From CAZBPZ01 sp964493955 (GTDB taxonomy: Bacteria; Chloroflexota; Dehalococcoidia; Dehalococcoidales; Fen-1064): a DNA stretch of 19,343 nt. The notes beneath the pieces were generated by a model that was given only the letters and a program-made list of their open reading frames with translations, was not told the origin of the DNA and did no database searches. The stretch covers positions 1 through 19,343 of the forward strand of contig CAZBPZ010000027.1 in the NCBI GenBank assembly GCA_964493955.1, written 5' to 3'. Of this stretch, positions 6,606 through 13,221 are shown one piece after another. Numbering within the stretch: the stretch's first letter is position 1; each line of letters opens with the position of its first letter. Made by a program: the position numbers and the translations under genes.

Positions 6606-7172
6606 ATGGCCGACGTTGAGACCATCTTCGAGATGACCGGCGCCGTAATGCACGGCCACTTTCTGCTGGCTTCCGGCCGCCATTCGCCCGTTTACTGGGA
6701 GAAGTTCCGCGTCCTGCAGCACCCGGAACACACCGAAAGACTCTGCCGGATGATAGCCGACCATTTCCGCGACCAGGGCATCGGCACCGTGGCCGGGCCG
6801 ACAACCCTGGGCGTGGTCATCGCCCACGAGGTAGCCCGGCAGCTCGGGGTGCGTGCCATCTACGCCGAGCGGGCCGCCGACGGCGGGCGGGTCATCAAGC
6901 GCGGGCAGACCCTGGCCCCGGGGGAGGCGGTGCTGGTGGTGGACGATGTCATCACGGCCGGCGGCTCGGTGCGTGACGTCATCGGGGCAGTGCGCGAGAT
7001 GGGCGGCAGGGTCGTGGGGGTCGGGGTGCTGGTGGACCGGTCAGGTGGCACGGTCGACCCGGGTGTGCCGCTCTTCAGCTGCCTGCGCACCAGCGCCGTG
7101 ACCTACCCGGCCGATGCCTGCCCCCTCTGCGCCGCCGGGGAACCCCTGGTAAAACCGGGGGGCGGGGCCTAG
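6606..7172 (+). CDS. pyrE: Orotate phosphoribosyltransferase
   Basis: A 188-residue type I phosphoribosyltransferase that joins orotate to PRPP, giving orotidine 5'-phosphate in pyrimidine synthesis. The PRPP-binding motif VLVVDDVITAGGS lies at 109-121. The N-terminal GHFLLASGRHSPVYWEKF contains the substrate loop, and a short C-terminal YPADACPLCAAGEPL carries a CPLC pair, as in the PyrE subtype with a cysteine-containing tail. The start ATG at 6606 has CGGAGGG seven to eight bases upstream. It ends at a strong hairpin terminator (7199-7231) shared with the convergent acyl-CoA dehydrogenase. Pairing with lepB is probably only positional. Confidence 0.95.
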   Translation: MADVETIFEMTGAVMHGHFLLASGRHSPVYWEKFRVLQHPEHTERLCRMIADHFRDQGIGTVAGPTTLGVVIAHEVARQLGVRAIYAERAADGGRVIKRGQTLAPGEAVLVVDDVITAGGSVRDVIGAVREMGGRVVGVGVLVDRSGGTVDPGVPLFSCLRTSAVTYPADACPLCAAGEPLVKPGGGA

Positions 7173-7198
7173 CCGCGGCCGGCACGGGGGCAAAGAGG

Positions 7199-7231
7199 AA
7201 AGCGGCACCCCCACACGGGGGTGCCGCTTTT
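7199..7231. terminator. Bidirectional intrinsic terminator
   Basis: A perfect 14-bp stem (7199-7212 with 7217-7230) has the four-base loop ACAC. The plus strand ends in TTTT, and the minus strand is also T-rich after the stem. It lies between the convergent pyrE and the acyl-CoA dehydrogenase stop at 7255 and can serve both. Confidence 0.9.
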
Positions 7232-7254
7232 ACTACCACCAACCGGAGCGGTGC

Positions 7255-8511
7255 CTAGCCGCCCTTGTCGAAGGTGTCCCACCAGGCCGGTATCCAGGCC
7301 TCGGGGGCATTCTCCGGCCAGATTCCGAGCGGCTTGCCCCTGGGCTGTAGCGGCTTCGGCCAGCCCTCAAGAATCTGGGCAATCTTCTCCTTGTAGAAGG
7401 GGGTATCGCCCAGGTAGAGCTGCATCACCTTGCCGCGGCGCGAGTACAGTGGCAGCACGCCGTCAAAAACGGTGTAGCCAACACCCGCCAGCACCTGGTG
7501 TGCCCGCCAGCAGGCCCGCTCGTGGGCATCGCTACCCCAGGCCTTGGCCACGGCCACCTCAAAGTCAGCCGGCTCACCTTCAGCCAGCTTCCAGGCGGCC
7601 AGGTAGGTGGACCAGCGGGCCCCGTTGACCTCGCGCAGCAGGAACACGCAGTGCTCCTGGATGTACTGGTTTATGCCAATGGGCATATCAAACTGGATTC
7701 TGGTCTTGGCGTAGTCCACCGCAATCTCCAGCAGGCGCTGCCCCGCCCCCAGCATCTGGGCACAGAGCATGACGGCGCCCACCTGGATGGACTTCCACAG
7801 TGGCGCCCAGCCCTGGTGCAGCGTACCGACGATGTTCTTCCTGGGGACACGCACCTTGTTGAAGGTAACCTCGCACTGCTTGTCGAAGGCAATGGTCAGC
7901 AGCGGCTCCACGCTAACGCCGGGGGCCTTGGCGTCCACCAGGAAGAGGGTCACACCGTCCGCCGGGTCGGCCCCGGTCCTGGTACGCGTGGCTACCAGGA
8001 AGGTATCGGCAATCAGGCCGTCGTGGACAAACAGCTTGACCCCGTCGATGATGTAGTCATCACCATCGGCAGTGGCGGTGACGGTAACCCCCTCGGGCTC
8101 CCAGGCCTTGCCGTCCCAGCTGCTCTGCGGTTCGGTAAGCGCCAGCGCCAGTATCCTCTCGCCACTGACAATCCCGGGCAGGATATCAGCCTTCTGCTCC
8201 TTTGAACCCGCATTCAGGATAGTCAGGCCGCACAGGACAACGGTGGAGAGGTGTGGCCCCGGGAACATTGCCCGGCCCAGCTCCTCGTAGAGCACCGCCA
8301 TATCAATGATATTACCGCCGCTGCCGCCGTATTCTTCCGGGTAGATAAGCCCGAGCCACCCCAGGTCCGCCACCTTCTTCCACAGCTCCGGCGAGTAGTT
8401 GACATCGCTCTCCTCGACCTGCCGGACGAGCTTCTCGTCGCATTCCTTTTCGAGGAAGTCACGGGCCATTGTCCGCAGCATTTCCTGTTCTTCGCTGAAA
8501 GTAAAATCCAT
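7255..8511 (-). CDS. Acyl-CoA dehydrogenase, second subunit-like
   Basis: A 418-residue FAD-type acyl-CoA dehydrogenase. It begins MDFTFSEEQEMLRTMARDFL, has the middle-domain substrate and FAD segments LALTEPQSSWDG and DDYIIDGVKLFVHDG, and then VTFNKVRVPRKNIVG. The C-terminus is atypical. In place of the usual GGTxEIxRNIIA ending it has HQVLAGVGYTVFDGVLPLYSRRGKVMQLYLGD and a Trp/Pro-rich tail. This resembles the partner subunits of heteromeric acyl-CoA dehydrogenases encoded as adjacent pairs. The ATG at 8509-8511 is preceded by AAAGGAG. It sits 37 bp downstream of the other dehydrogenase, so an alpha/beta complex is plausible. The substrate cannot be read from sequence. Confidence 0.9.
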   Translation of the reverse strand: MDFTFSEEQEMLRTMARDFLEKECDEKLVRQVEESDVNYSPELWKKVADLGWLGLIYPEEYGGSGGNIIDMAVLYEELGRAMFPGPHLSTVVLCGLTILNAGSKEQKADILPGIVSGERILALALTEPQSSWDGKAWEPEGVTVTATADGDDYIIDGVKLFVHDGLIADTFLVATRTRTGADPADGVTLFLVDAKAPGVSVEPLLTIAFDKQCEVTFNKVRVPRKNIVGTLHQGWAPLWKSIQVGAVMLCAQMLGAGQRLLEIAVDYAKTRIQFDMPIGINQYIQEHCVFLLREVNGARWSTYLAAWKLAEGEPADFEVAVAKAWGSDAHERACWRAHQVLAGVGYTVFDGVLPLYSRRGKVMQLYLGDTPFYKEKIAQILEGWPKPLQPRGKPLGIWPENAPEAWIPAWWDTFDKGG

Positions 8512-8548
8512 GTCCTGGCTCCTTTACTCTTGTCCCGTACGGGGCCCG

Positions 8549-9769
8549 CTAGGCCCTCTGCTCGATGGCTGCCCGGATTTCCTTGTTGAACTTGGCCGGG
8601 ATGCGGGGCAGACCAAGGCCTCGGCCGGCCAGCACTATCTTGTTCACCTCAATCGTTCCGGCCGGGTGGGTGGAACGTGAACCCTCCCAGCTGGCGGCAG
8701 CGCGCCCTTCGTACTTGACGTACTTGGAACCGCTGCGCAGCTGGCCGTAGAGTCCGAGGGTGTTCATCAGTTGCTCAGCCCGCTCATTAGAAACAACCTT
8801 GTTGTGCAGGCCGCCTGCCTCCGGCGGTGGCGAGCCGAGTTTGTCTCTCTGGCTGAAGTGCCAGGCGGCAAACCAGCCCTGCAGCCAGGTCAGCACCATC
8901 TCAATGGCACGGTCTGCCAGCATGTTACGGACGTACGGGTCCTTAATCATCGGCACACCGTTGCGCTTCTCGTTGCGGTAGAAATCTATCAGCTCTTCAA
9001 GGGCGCGCCGGGCGCCGGCAGCCGCCCCGGTGGTGCTGCGCTCGAACTCGAAGGTGACCATGGCGTGGTAGAAACCACGGTTCAGCTCGCCCAGGAGGCG
9101 GTCCTTCGGCACCTTCACGTTGTCAAAGAAGATTTCCACCGTGAAAATGCCGAGCGTGGGCAGGGCACGGTAGGTGATACCGGGGCTGTGGGCATCAACC
9201 AGGAAGAGGCTGAGCCCGCGGTGCTTGGGGGTAACGTCCTGAGTCCTGGCCAGGGTGTAGAGGTAGTCGGCCGGGCCGGGGGCCGTAATGAAGACCTTGG
9301 AGCCGTTGAGGATGTAGTAATCACCGTCCTCCTGGGCACGCAGCGAGACATTGGCCTCGTCGGAGCCAGCGTCCGGCTCGGTGAAGGCCTGGTACCAGAT
9401 TACCTCGCCCTTGGCAATCCCGGGAAGGAACTTCCTCTTCTGCTCCTCGGTACCGAAAACATGCAGGGGTGGCCCGCAGACACGGATGCCCTGGCTGCCG
9501 GGCCAGGCCGCCCCCCAGTAGGACGTCTCTTCCATGACGACACCCTGCTCCATGTCACTCAGGCCCAGGCCGCCGCTCTCTTTGGACCAGCCCGGTGTCA
9601 GGTAGCCCTTGGCGCCGGCCTTACGCTGCAGGTCCATCCAGAAGTTGAACTGCTCGATTGTCTGGCCCCTGAGGCCGCGCGGCTTGTAGTCCGAGGGCAG
9701 GTTCTCCATGAAGAACTCCCTGACTTCAGCCCGGAGCTTTTCCTGCTCCTCTGTAAAACGGAAATCCAT
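8549..9769 (-). CDS. Acyl-CoA dehydrogenase, first subunit-like
   Basis: A 406-residue acyl-CoA dehydrogenase. The start MDFRFTEEQEKLRAEVREFF is typical. The middle domain contains WYQAFTEPDAGSDEANVS and DYYILNGSKVFITAPG, the FAD/acyl-CoA region. The C-terminal helical domain ends in AGTIEVNKIVLAGRGLGLPR, a variant of the usual GGTSEIQRNIIAERxLGLPR. The ATG at 9767-9769 has AGGAGG eight bases upstream, and an upstream extension to 9949 has no family support. It leads a two-gene operon with the dehydrogenase ending at 7255. The two proteins align only partly, so they are divergent paralogues rather than a recent duplication. Electrons would pass to an electron-transfer flavoprotein encoded elsewhere. 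Confidence 0.93.
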   Translation of the reverse strand: MDFRFTEEQEKLRAEVREFFMENLPSDYKPRGLRGQTIEQFNFWMDLQRKAGAKGYLTPGWSKESGGLGLSDMEQGVVMEETSYWGAAWPGSQGIRVCGPPLHVFGTEEQKRKFLPGIAKGEVIWYQAFTEPDAGSDEANVSLRAQEDGDYYILNGSKVFITAPGPADYLYTLARTQDVTPKHRGLSLFLVDAHSPGITYRALPTLGIFTVEIFFDNVKVPKDRLLGELNRGFYHAMVTFEFERSTTGAAAGARRALEELIDFYRNEKRNGVPMIKDPYVRNMLADRAIEMVLTWLQGWFAAWHFSQRDKLGSPPPEAGGLHNKVVSNERAEQLMNTLGLYGQLRSGSKYVKYEGRAAASWEGSRSTHPAGTIEVNKIVLAGRGLGLPRIPAKFNKEIRAAIEQRA

Positions 9770-9859
9770 GTGCAATCCTCCTAGCCTGTAGTATGCACAA
9801 ATTACCCCCTTGCTTTCCTGCTCGACCACACCGGAACAGGGAGACCAAGGTCGCTTTGA

Positions 9860-9889
9860 ATGATAGCAATTGGGTGGCGGGCACGTCAA
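9860..9889 (-). promoter_or_regulatory. Promoter of the acyl-CoA dehydrogenase operon
   Basis: TTGACG (9884-9889) and TATCAT (9860-9865) are separated by 18 bases on the minus strand, each matching 5 of 6 consensus positions. The predicted start is near 9853, giving a leader of about 84 nt to the ATG at 9769. Confidence 0.7.
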
Positions 9890-9897
9890 TAGCAGGC

Positions 9898-9926
9898 TTG
9901 CAAAGGGGCGCAATTTGCCGTATAAG
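9898..9926 (+). promoter_or_regulatory. Promoter of thrC-folE
   Basis: TTGCAA (9898-9903) and TATAAG (9921-9926) have a 17-base spacer on the plus strand. The -35 boxes of this promoter and the divergent acyl-CoA dehydrogenase promoter are only eight bases apart. The leader to the thrC ATG is about 115 nt and shows no leader peptide or riboswitch that I recognise. Confidence 0.65.
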
Positions 9927-10048
9927 TAATGGAAAAGCTTCCAGGCCACCCAGCATCGGTTGATACCCCCTAGCCCCGGGCCGCTCAGAAGGTTACCCCG
10001 GTTACCGGTGTAGTGCCGGCACGCCGGCAGACTTCGCTGGAGGACAGG

Positions 10049-11098
10049 ATGAAACCCGGAGTCCTAGCACGCTACGCTAGGTTCCTGCCGCTGACACCAG
10101 GTACGCCCCGTGTTACCCTGGGTGAAGGTGATACCCCGCTGGTACGCTGTCCGGCCCTCGAGAAGCTGACCGGCTGCGGGGAGCTCTACTTCAAGCTGGA
10201 AGGCTGCAACCCCACCGGCTCCTTCAAGGACCGGGGCATGGTGGTGGCCGTGGCCAAGGCAGCCGAAGAAGGCAGCCGCGCCATCATGTGCGCCTCTACC
10301 GGCAACACCAGCGCCTCGGCGGCGGCCTACGCCGCCTACCTGGGCTTGCAGGCTATCATCGTGGTGCCGGAGGGCAAGATTGCGCTGGGCAAGCTGGCAC
10401 AGGCGATTGTGTACGGGGCGAAGATAGTAGCCCTGGACGGAAACTTTGACCAGGCCCTGGAGATAGTACGCCGGCTCACCAGCCAGTACCCCATCACCCT
10501 GGTAAACTCCATCAACCCCCACCGGATTGAGGGGCAGAAAACGGCTGCCTTTGAAATTGTGGATGCCCTGGGAGATGCGCCTGACTACCTCTTCATCCCG
10601 GTGGGAAACGCCGGCAATATCACCGCCTACTGGAAGGGCTTCGTGGAATACCACCAGGCCGGCCAGAGCCGGCAGCGGCCCCGGATGATGGGTTTCCAGG
10701 CCGAGGGGGCCGCCCCGATTGTACGCCGCCGGCGGGTGGAGCAGCCACGTACCATCGCCACGGCGATACGCATCGGCAACCCCGCCAGCTGGAAGAAAGC
10801 CGAGGCCGCCCGGGACGAGTCCGGCGGCGTGATAGACATGGTCAGTGACGACGAGATAATGGCTGCCTACAGCCTGATGGCCCGGCAGGGTGGTATCTTC
10901 GGTGAGCCGGCCTCAGCCGCCTCGCTGGCAGGTCTCCTCAAGCTGGCCGGCGGTGGTATGGACTTCGCCGGCCGACGGGTGGTCTGCGTTGTCACCGGCA
11001 CCGGCCTCAAGGACACCGAGGCTGCCCTCAGGGACGCCGGGACTTTTACCACGCTGCCGCCGGACCTGGCGGCCGTGGCCGAAGCACTGGGCCTGTAA
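10049..11098 (+). CDS. thrC: Threonine synthase
   Basis: A 349-residue PLP enzyme of the short (class II fold) threonine synthase group, which converts O-phosphohomoserine to threonine. It has EGDTPLV near 26-32, and FKLEGCNPTGSFKDRGM with the Schiff-base lysine at residue 60. ASTGNTSASAAAYAA and the later VGNAGN loop bind the cofactor phosphate. The ATG at 10049 has GGAGGA at 10039-10044. A longer in-frame start at 10013 lacks a ribosome site. folE begins 17 bp after the stop. No other threonine-pathway gene is present. The fold is shared with related PLP lyases, so the threonine synthase call rests on the N-terminal motif set and length. Confidence 0.92.
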   Translation: MKPGVLARYARFLPLTPGTPRVTLGEGDTPLVRCPALEKLTGCGELYFKLEGCNPTGSFKDRGMVVAVAKAAEEGSRAIMCASTGNTSASAAAYAAYLGLQAIIVVPEGKIALGKLAQAIVYGAKIVALDGNFDQALEIVRRLTSQYPITLVNSINPHRIEGQKTAAFEIVDALGDAPDYLFIPVGNAGNITAYWKGFVEYHQAGQSRQRPRMMGFQAEGAAPIVRRRRVEQPRTIATAIRIGNPASWKKAEAARDESGGVIDMVSDDEIMAAYSLMARQGGIFGEPASAASLAGLLKLAGGGMDFAGRRVVCVVTGTGLKDTEAALRDAGTFTTLPPDLAAVAEALGL

Positions 11099-11115
11099 CA
11101 GGCGAGGAGGCGCAA

Positions 11116-11685
11116 TTGATAGACGAGGCCGCAATCAGGAAAGCAACCCTGGCCATTATCAAGGCAATCGGTGAAGACCCCAAGCGCGAGGGGTTGGTTG
11201 ATACACCGCGCCGGGTGGCCGAGATGTACGCCGAACTCTTCGCCGGCACCGAGGTTGACCCCAAAGAAGAGCTGCGGGTTGGCTACGAGCTGGGCCACCG
11301 CGAGATGGTCATTGTCAAAGACATACCCTTTTACTCTATGTGCGAGCACCACCTGCTGCCGTTCTACGGGGTGGTCCACATTGGCTACGTGCCCGATGCC
11401 TCGGGCCGGGTGGTGGGTATCAGCAAGCTGGCCCGGGTGGTGGAGATAATAGCACGCCGCCCCCAGATCCAGGAGCGCATGACCACCCAGATTGCGGACG
11501 CAATTGCCGAGGGTATTCACGCCCAGGGCGTGGCGGTTGTGGTGCAGGCAGAGCACATGTGCATGGTGATGCGGGGGGTGAAAAAGCCCGGCAGCAACAT
11601 CATTACCTCGGCCATCCGCGGGCTTTTCCGGCGCCGGGCTGCCAGCCGGGCGGAGTTCTTCTCACTCATCCAGAACAGTAAGTAG
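11116..11685 (+). CDS. folE: GTP cyclohydrolase I
   Basis: A 189-residue GTP cyclohydrolase I that converts GTP to dihydroneopterin triphosphate, the first step of pterin and folate synthesis. Zinc ligands are visible as SMCEHHLLPF (Cys76, His79) and HMCMVMRG (Cys149). The KLARVVEIIARRPQIQERMT helix and GVKKPGS are family hallmarks. It starts with TTG at 11116-11118, preceded by GAGGAGG at 11104-11110. It is very probably co-transcribed with thrC, and an imperfect hairpin follows the stop. The rib operon in this window uses the unrelated type II enzyme, so the two GTP-opening reactions are both represented and distinct. Confidence 0.97.
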   Translation: MIDEAAIRKATLAIIKAIGEDPKREGLVDTPRRVAEMYAELFAGTEVDPKEELRVGYELGHREMVIVKDIPFYSMCEHHLLPFYGVVHIGYVPDASGRVVGISKLARVVEIIARRPQIQERMTTQIADAIAEGIHAQGVAVVVQAEHMCMVMRGVKKPGSNIITSAIRGLFRRRAASRAEFFSLIQNSK

Positions 11686-11722
11686 GCGAGGCCTTCTCTT
11701 CCTGACCGAGAGAGGCATCGCC
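11685..11722 (+). terminator. Imperfect hairpin after folE
   Basis: Starting at the last base of the stop codon, GGCGA (11685-11689), GCCT and TCTC can pair with GAGA, AGGC and TCGCC (11718-11722), with one mismatch and one bulge and a nine-base loop. Only a short T-run follows, so it is a weak terminator candidate. Confidence 0.45.
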
Positions 11723-11771
11723 CGCATTTCACGCTGTCAGGGCGGCCATCATCCGGGCCGCAGGCCCCGCC

Positions 11772-11915
11772 CTAGTCTGACGAAGGAATGGGCTTGGGCT
11801 GCTGGAGCACTACCTCCTTGCCACAGCATACCACCTCGCCCGGACCGGCCTTGATGCAGAGTATCTCTGTGCCGCAGACTTCACAGCGGTATCTTTTTCC
11901 CAGCTGGCTCGCCAT
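11772..11915 (-). CDS. Desulforedoxin-like small protein (copy 2)
   Basis: A 47-residue protein matching the rubredoxin-like iron-binding domain of desulforedoxin and the desulfoferrodoxin N-terminus. The metal ligands are CEVCG and the adjacent pair in EVVCCGK, giving the CxxC...CC pattern of a four-cysteine iron site that forms as a homodimer in desulforedoxin. The ATG at 11913-11915 has AGGAGGG about seven bases upstream. The C-terminal tail VLQQPKPIPSSD is short. It lies 25 bp after a second, similar gene on the same strand, so the pair is an operon. The likely role is small-scale electron transfer or oxidative-stress defence in an anaerobe, by family knowledge. Confidence 0.88.
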   Translation of the reverse strand: MASQLGKRYRCEVCGTEILCIKAGPGEVVCCGKEVVLQQPKPIPSSD

Positions 11916-11940
11916 GAAGGGCCCTCCTAAGTCCCGACGG

Positions 11941-12060
11941 TTACTTTTTCTGCTCCATCGGCTGGCCGCAGCACTGAAGCTGACCCTCTCCAGCCTTGGT
12001 AACAATAAACTCGCTGCCGCACTTCTTACAGTAGTACCGCTTGCCTATCTGGTTTGCCAT
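11941..12060 (-). CDS. Desulforedoxin-like small protein (copy 1)
   Basis: A 39-residue protein, MANQIGKRYYCKKCGSEFIV...LQCCGQPMEQKK. It carries the CKKCG and CC metal-binding pairs of desulforedoxin and is close to the whole length of that family. It is paralogous to the following gene: both begin MAxQxGKRYxC and share KAGxGxxxCCG. The ATG at 12058-12060 has a weak AGGGTG upstream. Its short length makes it easy to miss. It is transcribed from a near-perfect promoter at 12092-12120 and leads the two-gene operon. Iron rather than zinc is expected by family precedent, but this cannot be read from sequence. Confidence 0.85.
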   Translation of the reverse strand: MANQIGKRYYCKKCGSEFIVTKAGEGQLQCCGQPMEQKK

Positions 12061-12091
12061 GCCACATCACCCTGCTGTGCTTTCCGGCTCC

Positions 12092-12120
12092 ATTATAGGC
12101 ACAGCCCGGCGGCACGTCAA
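12092..12120 (-). promoter_or_regulatory. Strong promoter of desulforedoxin-like pair
   Basis: TTGACG (12115-12120) and TATAAT (12092-12097) have a 17-base spacer on the minus strand, 11 of 12 consensus matches. Transcription would start near 12085, 25 bases before the first ATG. Confidence 0.8.
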
Positions 12121-12202
12121 GGCAGTGTACTCGTCCCGGCGCGTGGGTGACGCCTGGCCACCCGGGGCCGTTGCCGGGAGGCCAGGGACAGGGCTGCCGG
12201 GA

Positions 12203-12232
12203 TTGACAGGACCCGCCAATTTATGGTATGTT
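12203..12232 (+). promoter_or_regulatory. Promoter of the small RNA
   Basis: A perfect -35 TTGACA (12203-12208), an 18-base spacer and TATGTT (12227-12232) preceded by an extended -10 TGG. Transcription would start near 12239. No start codon with a ribosome site follows. Confidence 0.7.
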
Positions 12233-12238
12233 CATGCT

Positions 12239-12492
12239 AGACCGCGCGGTACCAGTCAGACCTGCGGAGGTGGCAGATGCGACTTCACGCAGTCCTGGGG
12301 GTGAGGCAGGTTGACAGTTAAGGCCCGCCGGTGGCGGGCCGGACTGGAAACGGACCTGGCTCGTGTGGGATAGCGAAGAGGCCGTTCTCATAAAAGAGAG
12401 GCCTGCTGCGGCCGGGAGCCGCGAGTGAGCCGGGTCTGACTTGCACTGACCAGTAGCGGGGGGCACCGGAAAGCGATGCCCCCCGCTTTTTT
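12239..12492 (+). ncRNA. Structured small RNA of unknown family
   Basis: A segment of about 254 nt bounded by a consensus promoter and a strong intrinsic terminator, without a supported reading frame. Helices I can draw are 12322-12329 with 12333-12340 (perfect 8 bp), 12353-12362 with 12427-12436 (10 bp, one G-U), 12379-12383 with 12400-12404 capped by a 4-bp stem, 12408-12412 with 12418-12422, and 12255-12262 with 12433-12440 (perfect 8 bp closing the whole molecule). The closing helix and the 10-bp helix share 12433-12436, so they compete. It lacks the hallmark sequences of RNase P, tmRNA and SRP RNA. The size would suit a 6S RNA, but I cannot confirm that. A leader or riboswitch for the downstream rhomboid gene is the other option. 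Confidence 0.65.
12455..12492 (+). terminator. Intrinsic terminator of the small RNA
   Basis: An 11-bp perfect stem (12455-12465 with 12477-12487) around an 11-base loop, ending in six T residues (12487-12492). It is the strongest plus-strand terminator in the window. Confidence 0.92.
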
Positions 12493-12513
12493 ACCCGCCG
12501 CGGTGACCGGCCT

Positions 12514-12541
12514 TTGAGACAGGGCCCGGCTGTGGCATAAT
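12514..12541 (+). promoter_or_regulatory. Promoter of the rhomboid gene
   Basis: TTGAGA (12514-12519), a 16-base spacer and CATAAT (12536-12541) with an extended TGG before it. The start near 12548 lies downstream of the preceding terminator, so the protease has its own transcription. Confidence 0.55.
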
Positions 12542-12568
12542 AGACCACAAACACTGCGAGGGGATTGC

Positions 12569-13147
12569 TTGAGGGTAACCTACCGCGGGATCTACCGCCC
12601 CCCCAGCCTGACGCCCATCTGGGTGCTGCTGGCGGTCAACCTCCTTGTCTTCCTGGCCACGCTGATACAGCGCAGCCTCATATTTGATACCTTCGGGCTG
12701 ACACCGTTCCTGCTCGGCCAGCAACCGTGGACGTTTATCACCAACCTGTTCGTCCATGCCAGCTTCTGGCACCTCTTCGGCAACATGCTGATGCTCTACT
12801 TCTTCGGCTCCTACCTGCTGGGGCTGGCCGGCGAGAAGATGTTCCTGGCCATCTACTTCCTGGCGGGGCTGGCGGGTAACGCCCTCTTCCTGCTGATTGG
12901 CAACGAGTTCTCCACCGCCATCGGGGCGTCAGGGGCACTTTATGGGGTAATGGGCACGCTGGCGGTGATGCGCCCCCGCCTCAAGGTGTACCTGTGGTTC
13001 ATGGTCCCGGTTGACCTCTGGATAGTGGTCCTCGTCGGGGCGCTGGTAATCTCGCCCGGCATTGCCTGGCAGGCCCACCTCGGCGGCCTGGCGCTTGGCC
13101 TGCTGGCCGGCCTCTACCTGCGCCGCAGCCGGCGTATCCCCTTCTAA
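12569..13147 (+). CDS. Rhomboid family intramembrane serine protease
   Basis: A 192-residue six-helix rhomboid that cleaves membrane proteins inside the bilayer. The catalytic serine lies in GASGALYG (Ser121) and the catalytic histidine in AHLGGLALG (His170). The oxyanion-region motif HASFWHLFGNMLMLYFFG (63-80) is also typical. The protein is short, with no cytoplasmic domain beyond about 15 residues at the N-terminus and an Arg-rich C-terminal tail. It starts with TTG at 12569-12571, with GAGGGGA at 12558-12564. The gene stands alone between the small RNA terminator and the convergent DUF362 gene. Its substrates are unknown. Confidence 0.94.
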   Translation: MRVTYRGIYRPPSLTPIWVLLAVNLLVFLATLIQRSLIFDTFGLTPFLLGQQPWTFITNLFVHASFWHLFGNMLMLYFFGSYLLGLAGEKMFLAIYFLAGLAGNALFLLIGNEFSTAIGASGALYGVMGTLAVMRPRLKVYLWFMVPVDLWIVVLVGALVISPGIAWQAHLGGLALGLLAGLYLRRSRRIPF

Positions 13148-13221
13148 CCACGCGAACCCCAGGCCCCCACCAGCCGGGGCCCCGGGTCCGCCAGTACCTG
13201 ACCGCGCCGCCCGCCCGGGCG

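Noticed and set aside
9770..9949. Upstream extension of the first acyl-CoA dehydrogenase
   Set aside because: It crosses the promoter and ribosome site; the family N-terminus begins exactly at the ATG at 9769.
12239..12492. Possible RNase P RNA, tmRNA, SRP RNA or cobalamin/TPP/FMN riboswitch
   Set aside because: None of the conserved core sequences of these RNAs is present, so I left the family open.
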